Origin: Terriglobales bacterium
GTDB lineage: Bacteria > Acidobacteriota > Terriglobia > Terriglobales > Acidobacteriaceae
Length of the DNA: 43,602 nt
Direction: 5' to 3'
Assembly: GCA_035764005.1 (NCBI GenBank)
Contig: DASTZZ010000096.1
Coordinates: 1 to 43,602 of the forward strand
In this document: positions 35,030 through 43,094 of the stretch, piece by piece
Layout: each line of letters begins with the position of its first letter
Numbering within the stretch: the first letter of the stretch is position 1
Made by a program: the position numbers and the translations under genes
Notes under the pieces: generated by a model
Databases searched by the model: none
What the model was told of the DNA's origin: nothing
What the model saw: the letters and a program-made list of their open reading frames with translations, nothing else

Positions 35030-35503
35030 TTAGATCCAGAGCGTCATCAGATGACGCTTATGGTCCTTGAATCCCAATCTCTTGTAGAACTCGTGACCAC
35101 GTACGTTGACGTAGTCAGCTTCGAGATGCACGGCACGAATTCCTATTTCGCGACACAACGCAATCGCAAACTCAACCGCCGCTCGCCCGACTCCTTTTGA
35201 CCGATATTCGGACACGACATAAAACTCGTCGAGCAGACAATCGCGGCCATGGAATTCCAGCGAAAATCCGAATCCGAGCACCATATATCCCAGCAGTTCT
35301 GTACGTTGCTCAAAGACGATCAGACGTCCTAAATCGGGATTCTGAATGAGTTGCAAAACGAGCTGACGCTGCCGATTTTCATCAAACGGCAGTCGTTCAA
35401 ATACGTAGAATTCGCGAATGAGAGGCAGAAGTCGCTCCACATCGAGCGCTTCGGCGAATCGAAACGAAACAGACGGTTTTGAAGAGAGTTCAGAGGCAGA
35501 CAC
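35030..35503 (-). CDS. GNAT-family N-acetyltransferase
   Basis: 157 residues with a GTG start. The core is recognisable: FRFAEALDVERLLPLIREFY at the start, YMVLGFGFSLEFHGRDCLLDEFYVVSEYRSKGVGRAAVEFAI, where YRSKGVGRAA is the acetyl-CoA P-loop (about 107-116), and AVHLEADYVNVRGHEFYKRLGFKDHKRHLM at the end. It acetylates an amine on a small molecule or protein. It lies 11 bases after the DedA gene on the same strand. Substrate unknown. Confidence 0.88.
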   Translation of the reverse strand: MSASELSSKPSVSFRFAEALDVERLLPLIREFYVFERLPFDENRQRQLVLQLIQNPDLGRLIVFEQRTELLGYMVLGFGFSLEFHGRDCLLDEFYVVSEYRSKGVGRAAVEFAIALCREIGIRAVHLEADYVNVRGHEFYKRLGFKDHKRHLMTLWI

Positions 35504-35514
35504 GCTCGTTCAGA

Positions 35515-36141
35515 TTAACTCGTAGCGCGCACGCGGTTTTGCCAGTGCGACCACACAAACCAGATCACTCCGATCAAGATAATCGCGCCGATCACTTTGT
35601 CGAACTGATGGAAGTATTTCCCGAGATAGTCCCAGTGCTGTCCGGCCTTCATTCCCAAATAGGCGAGGCCGAGGCACCAGGGAAACGATCCGACAAAGGT
35701 ATAGATGTGAAAGCGGAGTCGCGGCATTCGTCCGATGCCTGCAGGCAGAGCGATGAACGTGCGCACCACCGGCAACATGCGACTGATCAGCACGGTCACA
35801 TCGCCGAATCGAGCGAAGAAGCGATCCGTCCAGTCGAGTTCATGTTTGCCTAGAAGCACCCATGATCCGTAGCGCTCGACCAGCGGGCGCCCTCCGTAAT
35901 ACCCGATCTCATAAGCGACTAGCGAGCCCAGATTGCAACCTAACGCTCCCATAAACGCGAGCAGCCAAAGATTGAATTGGCCGGTATGCACCAGATATCC
36001 CGAAAACGGCATGATCACTTCCGAGGGCAGCGGAATGCACGCCGACTCGACGGCCATGAGCATCATCACTCCGAAGTATCCCAGCGTGGAGATCACGGAG
36101 ATGACGAACAGCCCCAGCTTGGCAATGAGACCTTCGATCAA
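35515..36141 (-). CDS. DedA-family membrane protein
   Basis: 208 residues from a TTG at 36141 that directly follows the stop of the upstream small gene (TGATTG), with AGGA 7-8 bases before it. About four to five hydrophobic segments are seen. Family motifs are AVESACIPLPSEVIMPFSGYLVHTG (E and P conserved), GSLVAYEIGYYGGRPLVERYG, and FARFGDVTVLISRMLPVVRTFIALPAGIGRM with the conserved RxxPxxR. DedA proteins are thought to recycle undecaprenyl phosphate or flip phospholipids and depend on the proton gradient. They are often needed for cell division and pH tolerance. Confidence 0.92.
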   Translation of the reverse strand: MIEGLIAKLGLFVISVISTLGYFGVMMLMAVESACIPLPSEVIMPFSGYLVHTGQFNLWLLAFMGALGCNLGSLVAYEIGYYGGRPLVERYGSWVLLGKHELDWTDRFFARFGDVTVLISRMLPVVRTFIALPAGIGRMPRLRFHIYTFVGSFPWCLGLAYLGMKAGQHWDYLGKYFHQFDKVIGAIILIGVIWFVWSHWQNRVRATS

Positions 36142-36369
36142 TCAGAAGTCCTGGGCATCTTGCGTGTAGGTATAGCCGGGCAAAGTTGCCCCATCGTTTC
36201 CCTTCTGCACCTTTACGCGGATCGTGTCGGAATTGGCGGCATTGGCGTCGGCCTGGCGCAGAATCGCGTACTGCGTGAAGACCTCGCTATACAGCTTGGT
36301 GACTAAGTAGTTAGATCCGTTCTCGTCGTTCCGCCAGACCTGACCAAGCTGGATGGATTTCACCGGCAT
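36142..36369 (-). CDS. small conserved-looking hypothetical protein
   Basis: 75 residues, ATG start. The sequence MPVKSIQLGQVWRNDENGSNYLVTKLYSEVFTQ is well composed, with a beta-rich pattern and no membrane segment or signal peptide, so it should be cytoplasmic. Its stop codon abuts the TTG start of the DedA gene, which supports a real, co-translated gene. I do not recognise the family. The GxVWxxxxxGxxYxVxKxY layout resembles small barrel domains, but this is only an impression. Confidence 0.65.
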   Translation of the reverse strand: MPVKSIQLGQVWRNDENGSNYLVTKLYSEVFTQYAILRQADANAANSDTIRVKVQKGNDGATLPGYTYTQDAQDF

Positions 36370-36758
36370 GATGATTAGAAGATATCAAAAGCATTGGGTG
36401 ATCGGGCCATCGGGTCATCGGGTGAAGTGAAACCAACACCAAAACACGACGCGGATTTCGCGGATGGGACGCGGATCGCGCGGAATTTTTGAGTGAAAAA
36501 CCAGCCCGCTGAAGCACCGGAGCACACACACCGTTCGAAGAGTTTGCTGAAAGCACACTTCTCCAGAAAGTTATTGAAAGTTTGAAGAAAAAGACCCTCC
36601 AATTTCTGCGGAAATCCGCGTCCCATCCGCGCAATCCGCGTCGTGTTTTGGTTTTGCTCTTGCTGTCTCTTCACCCGATGACCCGATTCCCGCTGAATCG
36701 GCTAAAATATCCCAGGCATCTAATAAGGTGTTCCAATCCACTCGACTGCAGCTTCAAT
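36370..36758. other. intergenic region between the DedA operon and ssrA
   Basis: Contains the inverted-repeat element described separately. Between it and ssrA, TAAAAT at about 36703-36708 is the only -10-like string I see. An open frame running from 36582 into ssrA ends exactly at the tmRNA tag stop and is not a separate gene. Confidence 0.5.
36411..36685. repeat. long inverted-repeat element upstream of ssrA
   Basis: Nested arms: 36411-36427 matches 36669-36685 perfectly (17 bases), and 36439-36476 matches 36614-36651 at 37 of 38 positions. The arms are made of short words (ATCGGGTC repeated with 8-base period, and GCGGAT/ATCCGCG words). About 137 bases separate the inner arms, with no gene seen. 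A further 7-base-stem hairpin lies at 36683-36701. The element has MITE-like architecture but no transposase or obvious target duplication. Confidence 0.8.
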
Positions 36759-37127
36759 GGGGGCGTCACGGCTTCGACGGAAGTGCTTGCGGCCGAGAGG
36801 CATGCCGGGGTGCACACACCCGTAATCGAGTGCAAAACAACAATTGCCAATCAACAGATGGCATACGCTGCTTAATTAATTAAGTAGCCGTCCTAGGTAG
36901 CCACGCCCGCGGGCCGCCGGTGGACGTCATTTAGCGGGCTGGTCTCCGGCGCGCGGTCCGAGTGCCAGAGGCGAGATCACCGGACTAGCAGCTTGCGTTT
37001 CTTGTCCGTTCTGAGCGTCGGCTGCGAACGTTCCCGTAGAAGTACGGGAGCATGAACGCGACTAAGCATGTAGTCTCTTTGCCAGTAACATTTTCGGACG
37101 CGGGGTCAACTCCCGCCGCCTCCACCA
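36759..37127 (+). ncRNA. ssrA: tmRNA (one-piece)
   Basis: The 5' end GGGGGCGTCACGGCTTCGACGG is the canonical tmRNA start. The 3' end pairs as an acceptor stem (GGGGGCG with CGCCTCC, one G-U) and carries an encoded CCA at 37125-37127; the T-arm GCGGG...CCCGC is present. The tag frame ends in codons for ANQQMAYAA followed by TAA (36846-36875) and in-frame KTTI just before; the exact resume codon is uncertain. A second in-frame-type stop cluster TAATTAATTAAG follows. tmRNA rescues stalled ribosomes and tags the product for proteolysis. The T-loop reads GTCAACT, with G at position 54 where T is usual. Confidence 0.95.
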
Positions 37128-37137
37128 TAAACAAGCT

Positions 37138-37306
37138 TCTGAGCTGCTCAGCGTCTGAGCTGCTCCAGGTCGACTTTCACGGTCACCGCCTTCGAACTTC
37201 CAACACCGCCGCTTCCGCCGTATGATCGGTGCCTCGTGCATTCCGTGTCGTGTTTTGGTTTTGAGCTTCGTGGCTCCGTGGCTGCGTGGCTTTATTATTC
37301 TTTCCC
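37138..37306 (+). repeat. word repeats between ssrA and GH79 gene
   Basis: GAGCTGCTC occurs twice around CAGCGTCT (37141-37165), forming a possible short hairpin after ssrA. From 37243 the string GTGTCGTGTTTTGGTTTTG repeats words from the element upstream of ssrA (36637-36656), followed by GCTTCGTGGCTCCGTGGC words that recur at 42390-42520. The GH79 ATG follows directly. Confidence 0.55.
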
Positions 37307-38890
37307 ATGAACTCCACTCTTCGCCGACTCGCCATCTTAGCCTTCACATTCGCATCGGCAAACATCATGGCCGGCCAGGTCCTATCAGTTGATCCAGCCA
37401 AGATGACTCGTCTCGGGACCGTCGATGAGCGTTTTCAGTCTTACAACATCGAGATGGTGGAGGTCACCGGAGGCAGGTTCTGGAAGCCGTACAGCAGCCA
37501 GACAAAGTCACCAGGCCAGGCGCTCTCGACTCAACAGGCTGCAGCTCCTATCGCGGGACTCGGCGCCGATCTCTTCGAATACCGGCCGCCCATCGATCTG
37601 AGCAATTCCCGTTTGCGGAAACTCGCGGCAGCGTTGGGACCCGCATATGTGCGGGTGAGTGGAAGCTGGGCAAACAGCGTCTATTTCCAGGATTCTGATG
37701 CCGCCGCTCCGGCCAATCCTCCCTCCGGATTTGGCTCTGTGCTTACGCGCAAGCAATGGAAAGGCGTCATCGATTTTGCTCGTGCCACCGACGCGCAACT
37801 CGCCACGTCGTTCGCCATCAGCCCGGGAACGCGCGATCCCGGCGGCCAATGGACTCCCGACCAGGCGCGCAAAGTGCTGGCGTACACCAAATCCGTTGGC
37901 GGACGAATTGCCGCCGCCGAATTCATGAATGAGCCCAACCTCCCGACCTTCGGAGGCGCGCCGAAGGGATATGACGCCGCTGCTTACACCCGCGATTTGG
38001 CTGTCTTTAAGCCATTCCTGAAACAGAACTCTCCCGGTACGCTCCTCACCGGCCCGGGCTCGACCGCGGAAACTCCCGACCGTCCCCCGCGTCCCATTCC
38101 GGGATTCCTCTCAACCGACGCGCTGCTCACAGCCACGGGTCCGGCATTCGACGTTTTTGACTATCACCTGTACGCGGCAGTGTCACAACGCTGCGCTCAG
38201 CGCAGCCCCAGCAGCGGAACCAGCGCCGAAGACGCGCTCTCGCCCGAGTGGTTATCGCGCTCGGAAAAAATCGCGACGTTTTATGCCGAGCTGCGCGACA
38301 AATACGAACCCGGCAAACCGATCTGGATCACCGAAACCGCCGACGCCGCATGCGGCGGGAATCCGTGGGCATCCACGTTCCTCGACACCTTTCGCTACCT
38401 CGTCCAACATGGCCGCCTTGCGCAGATGGGAGTGAAGATCATCATGCACAACACGCTCTCCGCCAGCGACTACGGATTACTTGACGAGAAAACTTTTACC
38501 CCGCGTCCGAATTACTGGGCAGCCCTCCTCTGGCGGAAATTGATGGGCAGCACCGTCCTCGATGCCCATCTTTCTACTCCGCACAGTGTTTATGCGTACG
38601 CGCACTGTCTGCAGGATCATCTCGGAGGTGTAGCGCTGTTGCTCGTCAACGCAGACCAGCAACACTCATACCAACTCAACCTCCCCAGCGATGCGGAAGG
38701 CTACGCGCTTACAGCCGAGCACCTCGAGGACAAAGCAGTTCTTCTGAACGGAAAACCACTCGCCTTGCTCAGTGACGACGACCTACCGCAAATCACCGGG
38801 GAGCGAGTCCATGCAGGCAAGCTCACCGTCGCGCCGAAAAGCATCGCCTTCGTCGCAATCGGAAACGCGAATAACAGCACGTGCAGGTGA
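37307..38890 (+). CDS. glycoside hydrolase family 79-like (heparanase/beta-glucuronidase type), exported
   Basis: 527 residues from the ATG at 37307. A signal peptide (about 1-23, LAILAFTFASANIMAGQ) precedes a clan-A type TIM barrel. The acid/base is E209 in AAEFMNEPNLP and the nucleophile is likely E343 in IWITETADAACGG, the spacing expected for GH79. A C-terminal beta domain follows (residues about 440-527). Family members remove glucuronic acid or glucose-type residues from heparan sulphate, arabinogalactan or similar polymers. The export signal suggests action in the periplasm or outside on plant or microbial glycans. The gene stands alone, preceded by repeat words, with no SusC/D-type partner nearby. 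Confidence 0.8.
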   Translation: MNSTLRRLAILAFTFASANIMAGQVLSVDPAKMTRLGTVDERFQSYNIEMVEVTGGRFWKPYSSQTKSPGQALSTQQAAAPIAGLGADLFEYRPPIDLSNSRLRKLAAALGPAYVRVSGSWANSVYFQDSDAAAPANPPSGFGSVLTRKQWKGVIDFARATDAQLATSFAISPGTRDPGGQWTPDQARKVLAYTKSVGGRIAAAEFMNEPNLPTFGGAPKGYDAAAYTRDLAVFKPFLKQNSPGTLLTGPGSTAETPDRPPRPIPGFLSTDALLTATGPAFDVFDYHLYAAVSQRCAQRSPSSGTSAEDALSPEWLSRSEKIATFYAELRDKYEPGKPIWITETADAACGGNPWASTFLDTFRYLVQHGRLAQMGVKIIMHNTLSASDYGLLDEKTFTPRPNYWAALLWRKLMGSTVLDAHLSTPHSVYAYAHCLQDHLGGVALLLVNADQQHSYQLNLPSDAEGYALTAEHLEDKAVLLNGKPLALLSDDDLPQITGERVHAGKLTVAPKSIAFVAIGNANNSTCR

Positions 38891-38951
38891 CTGGCGAACC
38901 ACGGTCTTGATTCGCAAATTGGCCTGACAGCGATAGAATTCTGATCCCCTG

Positions 38952-38957
38952 TATACT
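38952..38957 (+). promoter_or_regulatory. candidate -10 box for the exported TPR gene
   Basis: TATACT lies 12 bases before the ATG at 38969, implying a very short leader. CTGACA at 38924-38929 is a poor -35 at a 22-base spacing. Confidence 0.35.
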
Positions 38958-38968
38958 TTATTCCCGCC

Positions 38969-40858
38969 ATGTCTCGGCAGTTCAGGAGCAGCATCGGTTC
39001 CCACGCGCCCACGGCTGCATTGCTAAGACTGCTCTTCCTGGTACTTGCCATCTCCGGTTCAGTGTTCGCGCAATTACGTGTTACAGGTCCGCCGATTGGT
39101 CCGCCGATAAGAAGTGGCAGCAATTTTGCCAGCCTCGTTATTCAGGTCCTAAGCGAAGACCATTCGTTTCTGAATATGCAGGCTCTGGTGCGATTGCGAA
39201 ATGTTCAGGATGGGTCCGGCGACGTGTGGCAAACGACCGGTACTGGCAGTGAGGCCAGTTTTTCTTCTCTCATATCGGGACCTTACGAGGTCGAAATAAG
39301 TGCTCTTGGCTATCAAACCTCGACGACGCGACTCGACATCTTTGGTTTCGGATCCCAGACCGTCCAGGTGGTCCTCAAGAAGGATTTGAATGCCGAGGAG
39401 TACGAAGCTCCCCGGGAGAACATCCCCCGCAAAGCACGAAAATGGAACGATCGCGGACTGCTGGCCCTGCAGACGGGAAATCTCAAAGATGCGGAGAAGA
39501 ATCTGCGCCGCGCAGTGAAGGAAGCACCGGACGATGCGCATTTGAACTATCTCCTGGGCGCCATTCTGCTGAAAGAAAAACAGCCGGAGGAAGCGTCTCA
39601 ATGTTGGCAGCGGGTTCTTGCGCTGGATCCAAAAAATGCACAAGCACTCACCGCCCTCGGCGGACTCCGATTCGAGCAGAAAGACTACGCCGGCGCAGCC
39701 GGTCTTCTACAACGCGCGATCGCTGCGAATTCCCGAAAGTGGCGTCCACACTGGCTTCTAGCCAACACGCATCTGATGCAACGGCAATACGAGCCGGCGC
39801 TGAAGGAAGCTCAACTGGCTGTCGAGTTCAGCCGAAACTCTGCGCCGGACGCCACGCTCGTGCTAGGCGAGGCGCTGGGGAATCTGGGACGCTACGAGGA
39901 AGCGGTTGTGGCGCTGCGAAAATTTCTGCAGCAAGCGCCCAAAAGCCCCGACGCACCTGCAGTCATAAAGATGATTGTCATGCTCGAAGGCACCGGGCCA
40001 GCGATGCCCGTAGCCGAGCCAGTCGCTCTCAATGTCTCGGAAGTATCCATGCCAACATCATTGCCCACGATGTCCCCTGCATGGATGCCTCCCGGGGTGG
40101 ATGACTTACCGCCCCCTGTTGCCTCAGGAGTAAGCTGCCCCGTCGATCGAATCCTCACCGGTGCCGGCCAACGCGTACTGGAGTTGGCCGACGATCTGGA
40201 GCGCTTCTCTGCGACCGAGATCCAGGTGCATGAAACTCTCGATGCGTCCGGCAAAGCAGTCTTCCGCGACAAGCGCAAGAACGATTACCTGGCTGAACTC
40301 GCACAACCACGCCCAGGATGGCTGCAGCTGAACGAGTATCGACGTAATCTCACCGCCGAGAACGGTTTCACCGATGGCCTTCAGGCACAAGGCTTGCTCG
40401 GGTTGGCCTTTGTCTTCCATCCAGCGCTGCAGGGCAACTACCAGTTGGAATGCGAGGGATTAGGCCAGTGGAAAGGACAGCCGGCCTGGTTGATCCATTT
40501 CCGGCAGCGGCCTGACCACCCCCGACGCTTGCAGCAATTCAAAATCGATGCGAAAACCTACGAAGTCGCTCTAAAAGGCCGGGCATGGATCGCGGCAGCA
40601 TCGCTGCAGGTGCTGCATATCGAAGCGGATTTGCTGGAGCCACTCCGGGAAGCGCATCTGCTTTACGAGCACGAAGTCGGCGATTACGGTCCGGTTGCGT
40701 TCCCGAAAAAGAACACGGAGCTGTGGCTGCCCGAAGACACGCAGGTCTACATGGACTATCGCGGCCACCGCCTCCGCTTGACCGACCACTATGAGGACTT
40801 CGTGCTCTTCTCCACCGACTGGCAGCAGTCTGACAAGCTCCCGCCAAGCAAACAGTGA
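38969..40858 (+). CDS. exported TPR protein with N-terminal carboxypeptidase-regulatory-like domain
   Basis: 629 residues. A signal peptide (about 15-35) is followed by a beta-sandwich of the carboxypeptidase-regulatory/CNA-B kind (about 50-140, LVIQVLSEDHSFLNMQALVRL ... SGPYEVEISALGYQTSTTRL). TPR repeats run about 160-330 (ARKWNDRGLLALQTGNLKDAEKNLRRAVKEAPDDAHLNYLLGAILL and more). The C-terminal 230 residues are a separate domain of unknown type, rich in W/Y and beta pattern. It is probably a periplasmic or outer-membrane-associated scaffold. A short GC hairpin (CTCGGC/GCCGAG, 40864-40880) follows the stop. Confidence 0.85.
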   Translation: MSRQFRSSIGSHAPTAALLRLLFLVLAISGSVFAQLRVTGPPIGPPIRSGSNFASLVIQVLSEDHSFLNMQALVRLRNVQDGSGDVWQTTGTGSEASFSSLISGPYEVEISALGYQTSTTRLDIFGFGSQTVQVVLKKDLNAEEYEAPRENIPRKARKWNDRGLLALQTGNLKDAEKNLRRAVKEAPDDAHLNYLLGAILLKEKQPEEASQCWQRVLALDPKNAQALTALGGLRFEQKDYAGAAGLLQRAIAANSRKWRPHWLLANTHLMQRQYEPALKEAQLAVEFSRNSAPDATLVLGEALGNLGRYEEAVVALRKFLQQAPKSPDAPAVIKMIVMLEGTGPAMPVAEPVALNVSEVSMPTSLPTMSPAWMPPGVDDLPPPVASGVSCPVDRILTGAGQRVLELADDLERFSATEIQVHETLDASGKAVFRDKRKNDYLAELAQPRPGWLQLNEYRRNLTAENGFTDGLQAQGLLGLAFVFHPALQGNYQLECEGLGQWKGQPAWLIHFRQRPDHPRRLQQFKIDAKTYEVALKGRAWIAAASLQVLHIEADLLEPLREAHLLYEHEVGDYGPVAFPKKNTELWLPEDTQVYMDYRGHRLRLTDHYEDFVLFSTDWQQSDKLPPSKQ

Positions 40859-40980
40859 CCGCGCTCGGCCGAACGCCGAGTGCCGATTGCCGACTTCGGT
40901 GTTGCTGTTGCCGTCAGCTGGCAGCTTAGGAGCTCAGCAGCTTAGTTTCCGTTTTGCCAGCAGCCAGTAGCCAGTAGCAG
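40859..40980. repeat. word-repeat array
   Basis: Starts with hairpin CTCGGC-CGAAC-GCCGAG, then GCCGAGTGCCGATTGCCGA (7-base period), CAGCTGGCAGCTTAG/GAGCTCAGCAGCTTAG and CAGCCAGTAGCCAGTAGCAG (7-base period). The same word families recur at 42240-42700 and 43135-43200. Confidence 0.7.
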
Positions 40981-40982
40981 CT

Positions 40983-41183
40983 TCACGATGCCGTCTTAAC
41001 TGCGTGTGCCTGAGATTGTTGTTGAGGAAGATCGGTGAACGAAATCAAATCTGGCGTGAGGCCGGGTTTGTAATCGATGGTGCGATGCTTCTTCTGCTCC
41101 TTGCGACTCCATGTTGCCAGAGCTGAACCCAGCATGAAGCCCACCCACCACCCATGGGAAAATCCCTTCAGATAGTTAGTCAT
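40983..41183 (-). CDS. small hypothetical protein with one hydrophobic segment
   Basis: 66 residues. The ATG at 41183 has GAGG 8 bases upstream, a good ribosome-binding site. The N-terminus GFSHGWWVGFMLGSALATW may be a short membrane segment or amphipathic helix, followed by the basic RKEQKKH and a soluble tail. It is divergent from the exported 171-residue protein. I do not recognise it. The ribosome-binding site and the hydrophobic/basic layout make it plausible. Confidence 0.5.
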   Translation of the reverse strand: MTNYLKGFSHGWWVGFMLGSALATWSRKEQKKHRTIDYKPGLTPDLISFTDLPQQQSQAHAVKTAS

Positions 41184-41610
41184 GTTCAGATCCTCGCTGA
41201 ATGTCTTTCGGTTTCATGTGGCGCAGACGAGCCCCAGAACGAGTCGCCCGGGACCACTCTTACGTACACTCCGGCTCCCTGGATGATCTACACGTAAAAT
41301 GGACAGCCCTCTACGCCGCCAGAAGACTGCGCCGGTTTTTACGTTCTTACAGTTCCTCTGCTCTCTGCATTCCGGAAGCGAACGACGCAAAACACCACCC
41401 GTCTCGTCCAGGTTTTGCTGTCATTTCTGCTAGTGCCTTGCTTTCAACGCGCTATCTAGAGTGTTTGTTGTGGTGGCGCTGTGCTTTGTTCGTCGCATCT
41501 GGAACCTCACATTCTCCAGACATGCGCAGAAGCAACGTCACGATGGCTCTGCCTCGCGGGCGCACAGGTTTTCGCTCCGGCACTTACAGGTTTTCGAGGA
41601 GGATTGTCGC
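41184..41610. other. 427-base divergent upstream region
   Basis: Two open frames cross it on the plus strand but lack ribosome-binding sites and have unlikely composition (Arg/Ser-rich). They are probably spurious. I see no RNA gene or clear promoter. The region must hold the promoters of the two flanking divergent genes. Confidence 0.4.
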
Positions 41611-42126
41611 GTGAACAAACTGGTGGCGGTGGTACTGATCGCGGGATTGTCGGCACTCAGCAGTGCGACTGCGCGAGCCCAAACGAGTTCGTCCAAAGGC
41701 ACCACCGATCACGTGATCAACGATCGCGATCTAAAGATGTTACGCCAGGATCTTCGTTCGAAAAGAAAACAACTGGTTGCGGCCAACCTGACCCTGTCCG
41801 ACACGGAAGCGGCGAAGTTCTGGCCGGTTTACGACCAGTATGTGACCGAATTGATTGCCATCAACGACAAGAAGTTTGCCGTGATTCAAGACTACGCCGA
41901 CAATTGGGGAAGATTAACCGATGAGCAGTCGTTGTTGTTTATCCGCCAATGGGCCGACTTCGACATTCAGCTCGCACAACTGCGTCAGAAGTACGTACCC
42001 ATCATGGCCAAGATACTGGACGGAAAGAAGACAGCAACGTTCATGCAATTAGACCGGCGCATCGCCATGATGCTCGAATTGCAAGTTTCATCCCAAATGC
42101 CGCTGGTGCAAGATCAGGAACGGTAG
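41611..42126 (+). CDS. exported helical protein of unknown function
   Basis: 171 residues from the GTG at 41611, chosen because AGGAGG lies 8 bases upstream (41597-41602) and a signal peptide follows (MNKLVAVVLIAGLSALSSATARAQ); the frame is open to 41461 but without such signals. The mature part is almost all helical and highly charged (DLKMLRQDLRSKRKQLVAANLTLSDTEAAKFWPVYDQY, LDRRIAMMLELQ), a layout reminiscent of Spy/CpxP-like periplasmic proteins, although their LTxxQ motifs are not clear. Location should be periplasmic. Role unknown. Confidence 0.75.
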   Translation: MNKLVAVVLIAGLSALSSATARAQTSSSKGTTDHVINDRDLKMLRQDLRSKRKQLVAANLTLSDTEAAKFWPVYDQYVTELIAINDKKFAVIQDYADNWGRLTDEQSLLFIRQWADFDIQLAQLRQKYVPIMAKILDGKKTATFMQLDRRIAMMLELQVSSQMPLVQDQER

Positions 42127-42660
42127 CCGGCAGAACGAACCCGAAGCGGATCGCCTGGTTCGTATCGGGCAGATTTTGATCTGCTTCCTGCTCCCCTATC
42201 CCTTGCAGCTGCTCTATCCAAAGTGTTTTGCCGTCGTCGTTATTTTCGCCGGAAACTGGCAGCCGGCAGCTTCTTCAGTGTTGGGGTTGCTTTTAGCCGA
42301 TTGCTCAGCTTCTTCAGTGTTGGTGTTGCTTTTAGCCGATTGCTGAGTGCCGAAGTGCCGATTGCTGCCTTTGTGCTCTTGGTGTTGACGTGAAGCTTCG
42401 TGGCTCCGTGGCTTCGTAGCTCCGCAGCTTGGTATTTGCAGCTCGTGTTCTTCCTTTCACTGTTGACTCGAAGCTTCGGAGCTTCGTGGCTTCGTGGCTC
42501 CGTGGCTCCGCAGCTTATTGTTCCTGCCGAATGCCGAGTGCCGACCGCGGCCTTCCTTCGTCCGTGTGATCCGTGGCGTCCGTGCAGTCCGTGCCCGGTT
42601 TTGTCGTTGTCCTGGCTGGAAGCTGGTAGCTGGTAGCTGGCAGCTTAATGTCCCCGTTAG
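42127..42660. repeat. dense word-repeat region with a 39-base tandem duplication
   Basis: No intact gene. Two adjacent 39-base copies (42267-42305, 42306-42344) differ at one base. Then arrays of GGCTTCGT/GGCTCCGT 8-mers (42393-42514), TGCCGAATGCCGAGTGCCGA, GTCCGTGTGATCCGTGGCGTCCGTGCAGTCCGTG-type words (42559-42597) and AGCTGGTAGCTGGTAGCTGGCAGC (42619-42645). The words also occur elsewhere in the window. Confidence 0.85.
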
Positions 42661-43094
42661 CCGCAGCTCAGCAGCTTAGAAGTGAGCAGTACAGCGATGA
42701 AACATGGAAGCCTCAGCTTATTGTGATTTCGTTGGGAACGAACGATTTCTCAACGCCGCTCAATCCGCGCGAGCAATGGAAGACCCGAGACGAACTCCAC
42801 TCCGACTACGAAGCAACCTACATCCGCTTCATCCACACACTTCGAGTCAGAAATCCAAACGCATACATCATCCTGTGGGCAACAGACATGGCCAATGGCG
42901 AGATTGGGTCAGAGGTGCAAAGGGTTGTAGAGCAACTGAAGAAAGATGGTGATCGAAACGTCGCCTTCGTTCCAGTCGAGCACCTGTCATTCACCGGCTG
43001 CGACTACCATCCATCGACCGCAGACGATAATCTCATACGAGACGCGCTCGTACGCGTGATCGATGCAAAACCCGAAATCTGGCAAGGGCAATAA
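42648..43094 (+). pseudogene. 5'-truncated CE2-like SGNH esterase
   Basis: The frame encodes 148 residues, but the first dozen (MSPLAAAQQLRSEQ) are translated repeat words. From about 42693 the sequence WKPQLIVISLGTNDFSTPLNPREQW is typical of carbohydrate esterase family 2: GTND provides the oxyanion Asn, and GCDYHPS near the end provides the catalytic His. The N-terminal domain and the nucleophile Ser (GDS) that should precede are absent; word-repeat DNA is there instead. The remnant cannot be an active esterase. The intact family removes acetyl groups from xylan or glucomannan outside the cell. Confidence 0.8.

Noticed and set aside
36411-36685. Possible insertion sequence upstream of ssrA
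   Set aside because: Inverted arms are present, but no transposase frame lies between them and no target-site duplication was found; listed as a repeat element instead.
36582-36875. 97-codon plus-strand frame ending in ...ANQQMAYAA
   Set aside because: It starts in the inverted-repeat element and runs into ssrA; only its last codons are meaningful, as the tmRNA tag.
41201-41614. 137-codon Arg/Ser-rich plus-strand frame
   Set aside because: No ribosome-binding site, overlaps the upstream region of the 171-residue exported protein in another frame, and has no protein-like pattern.
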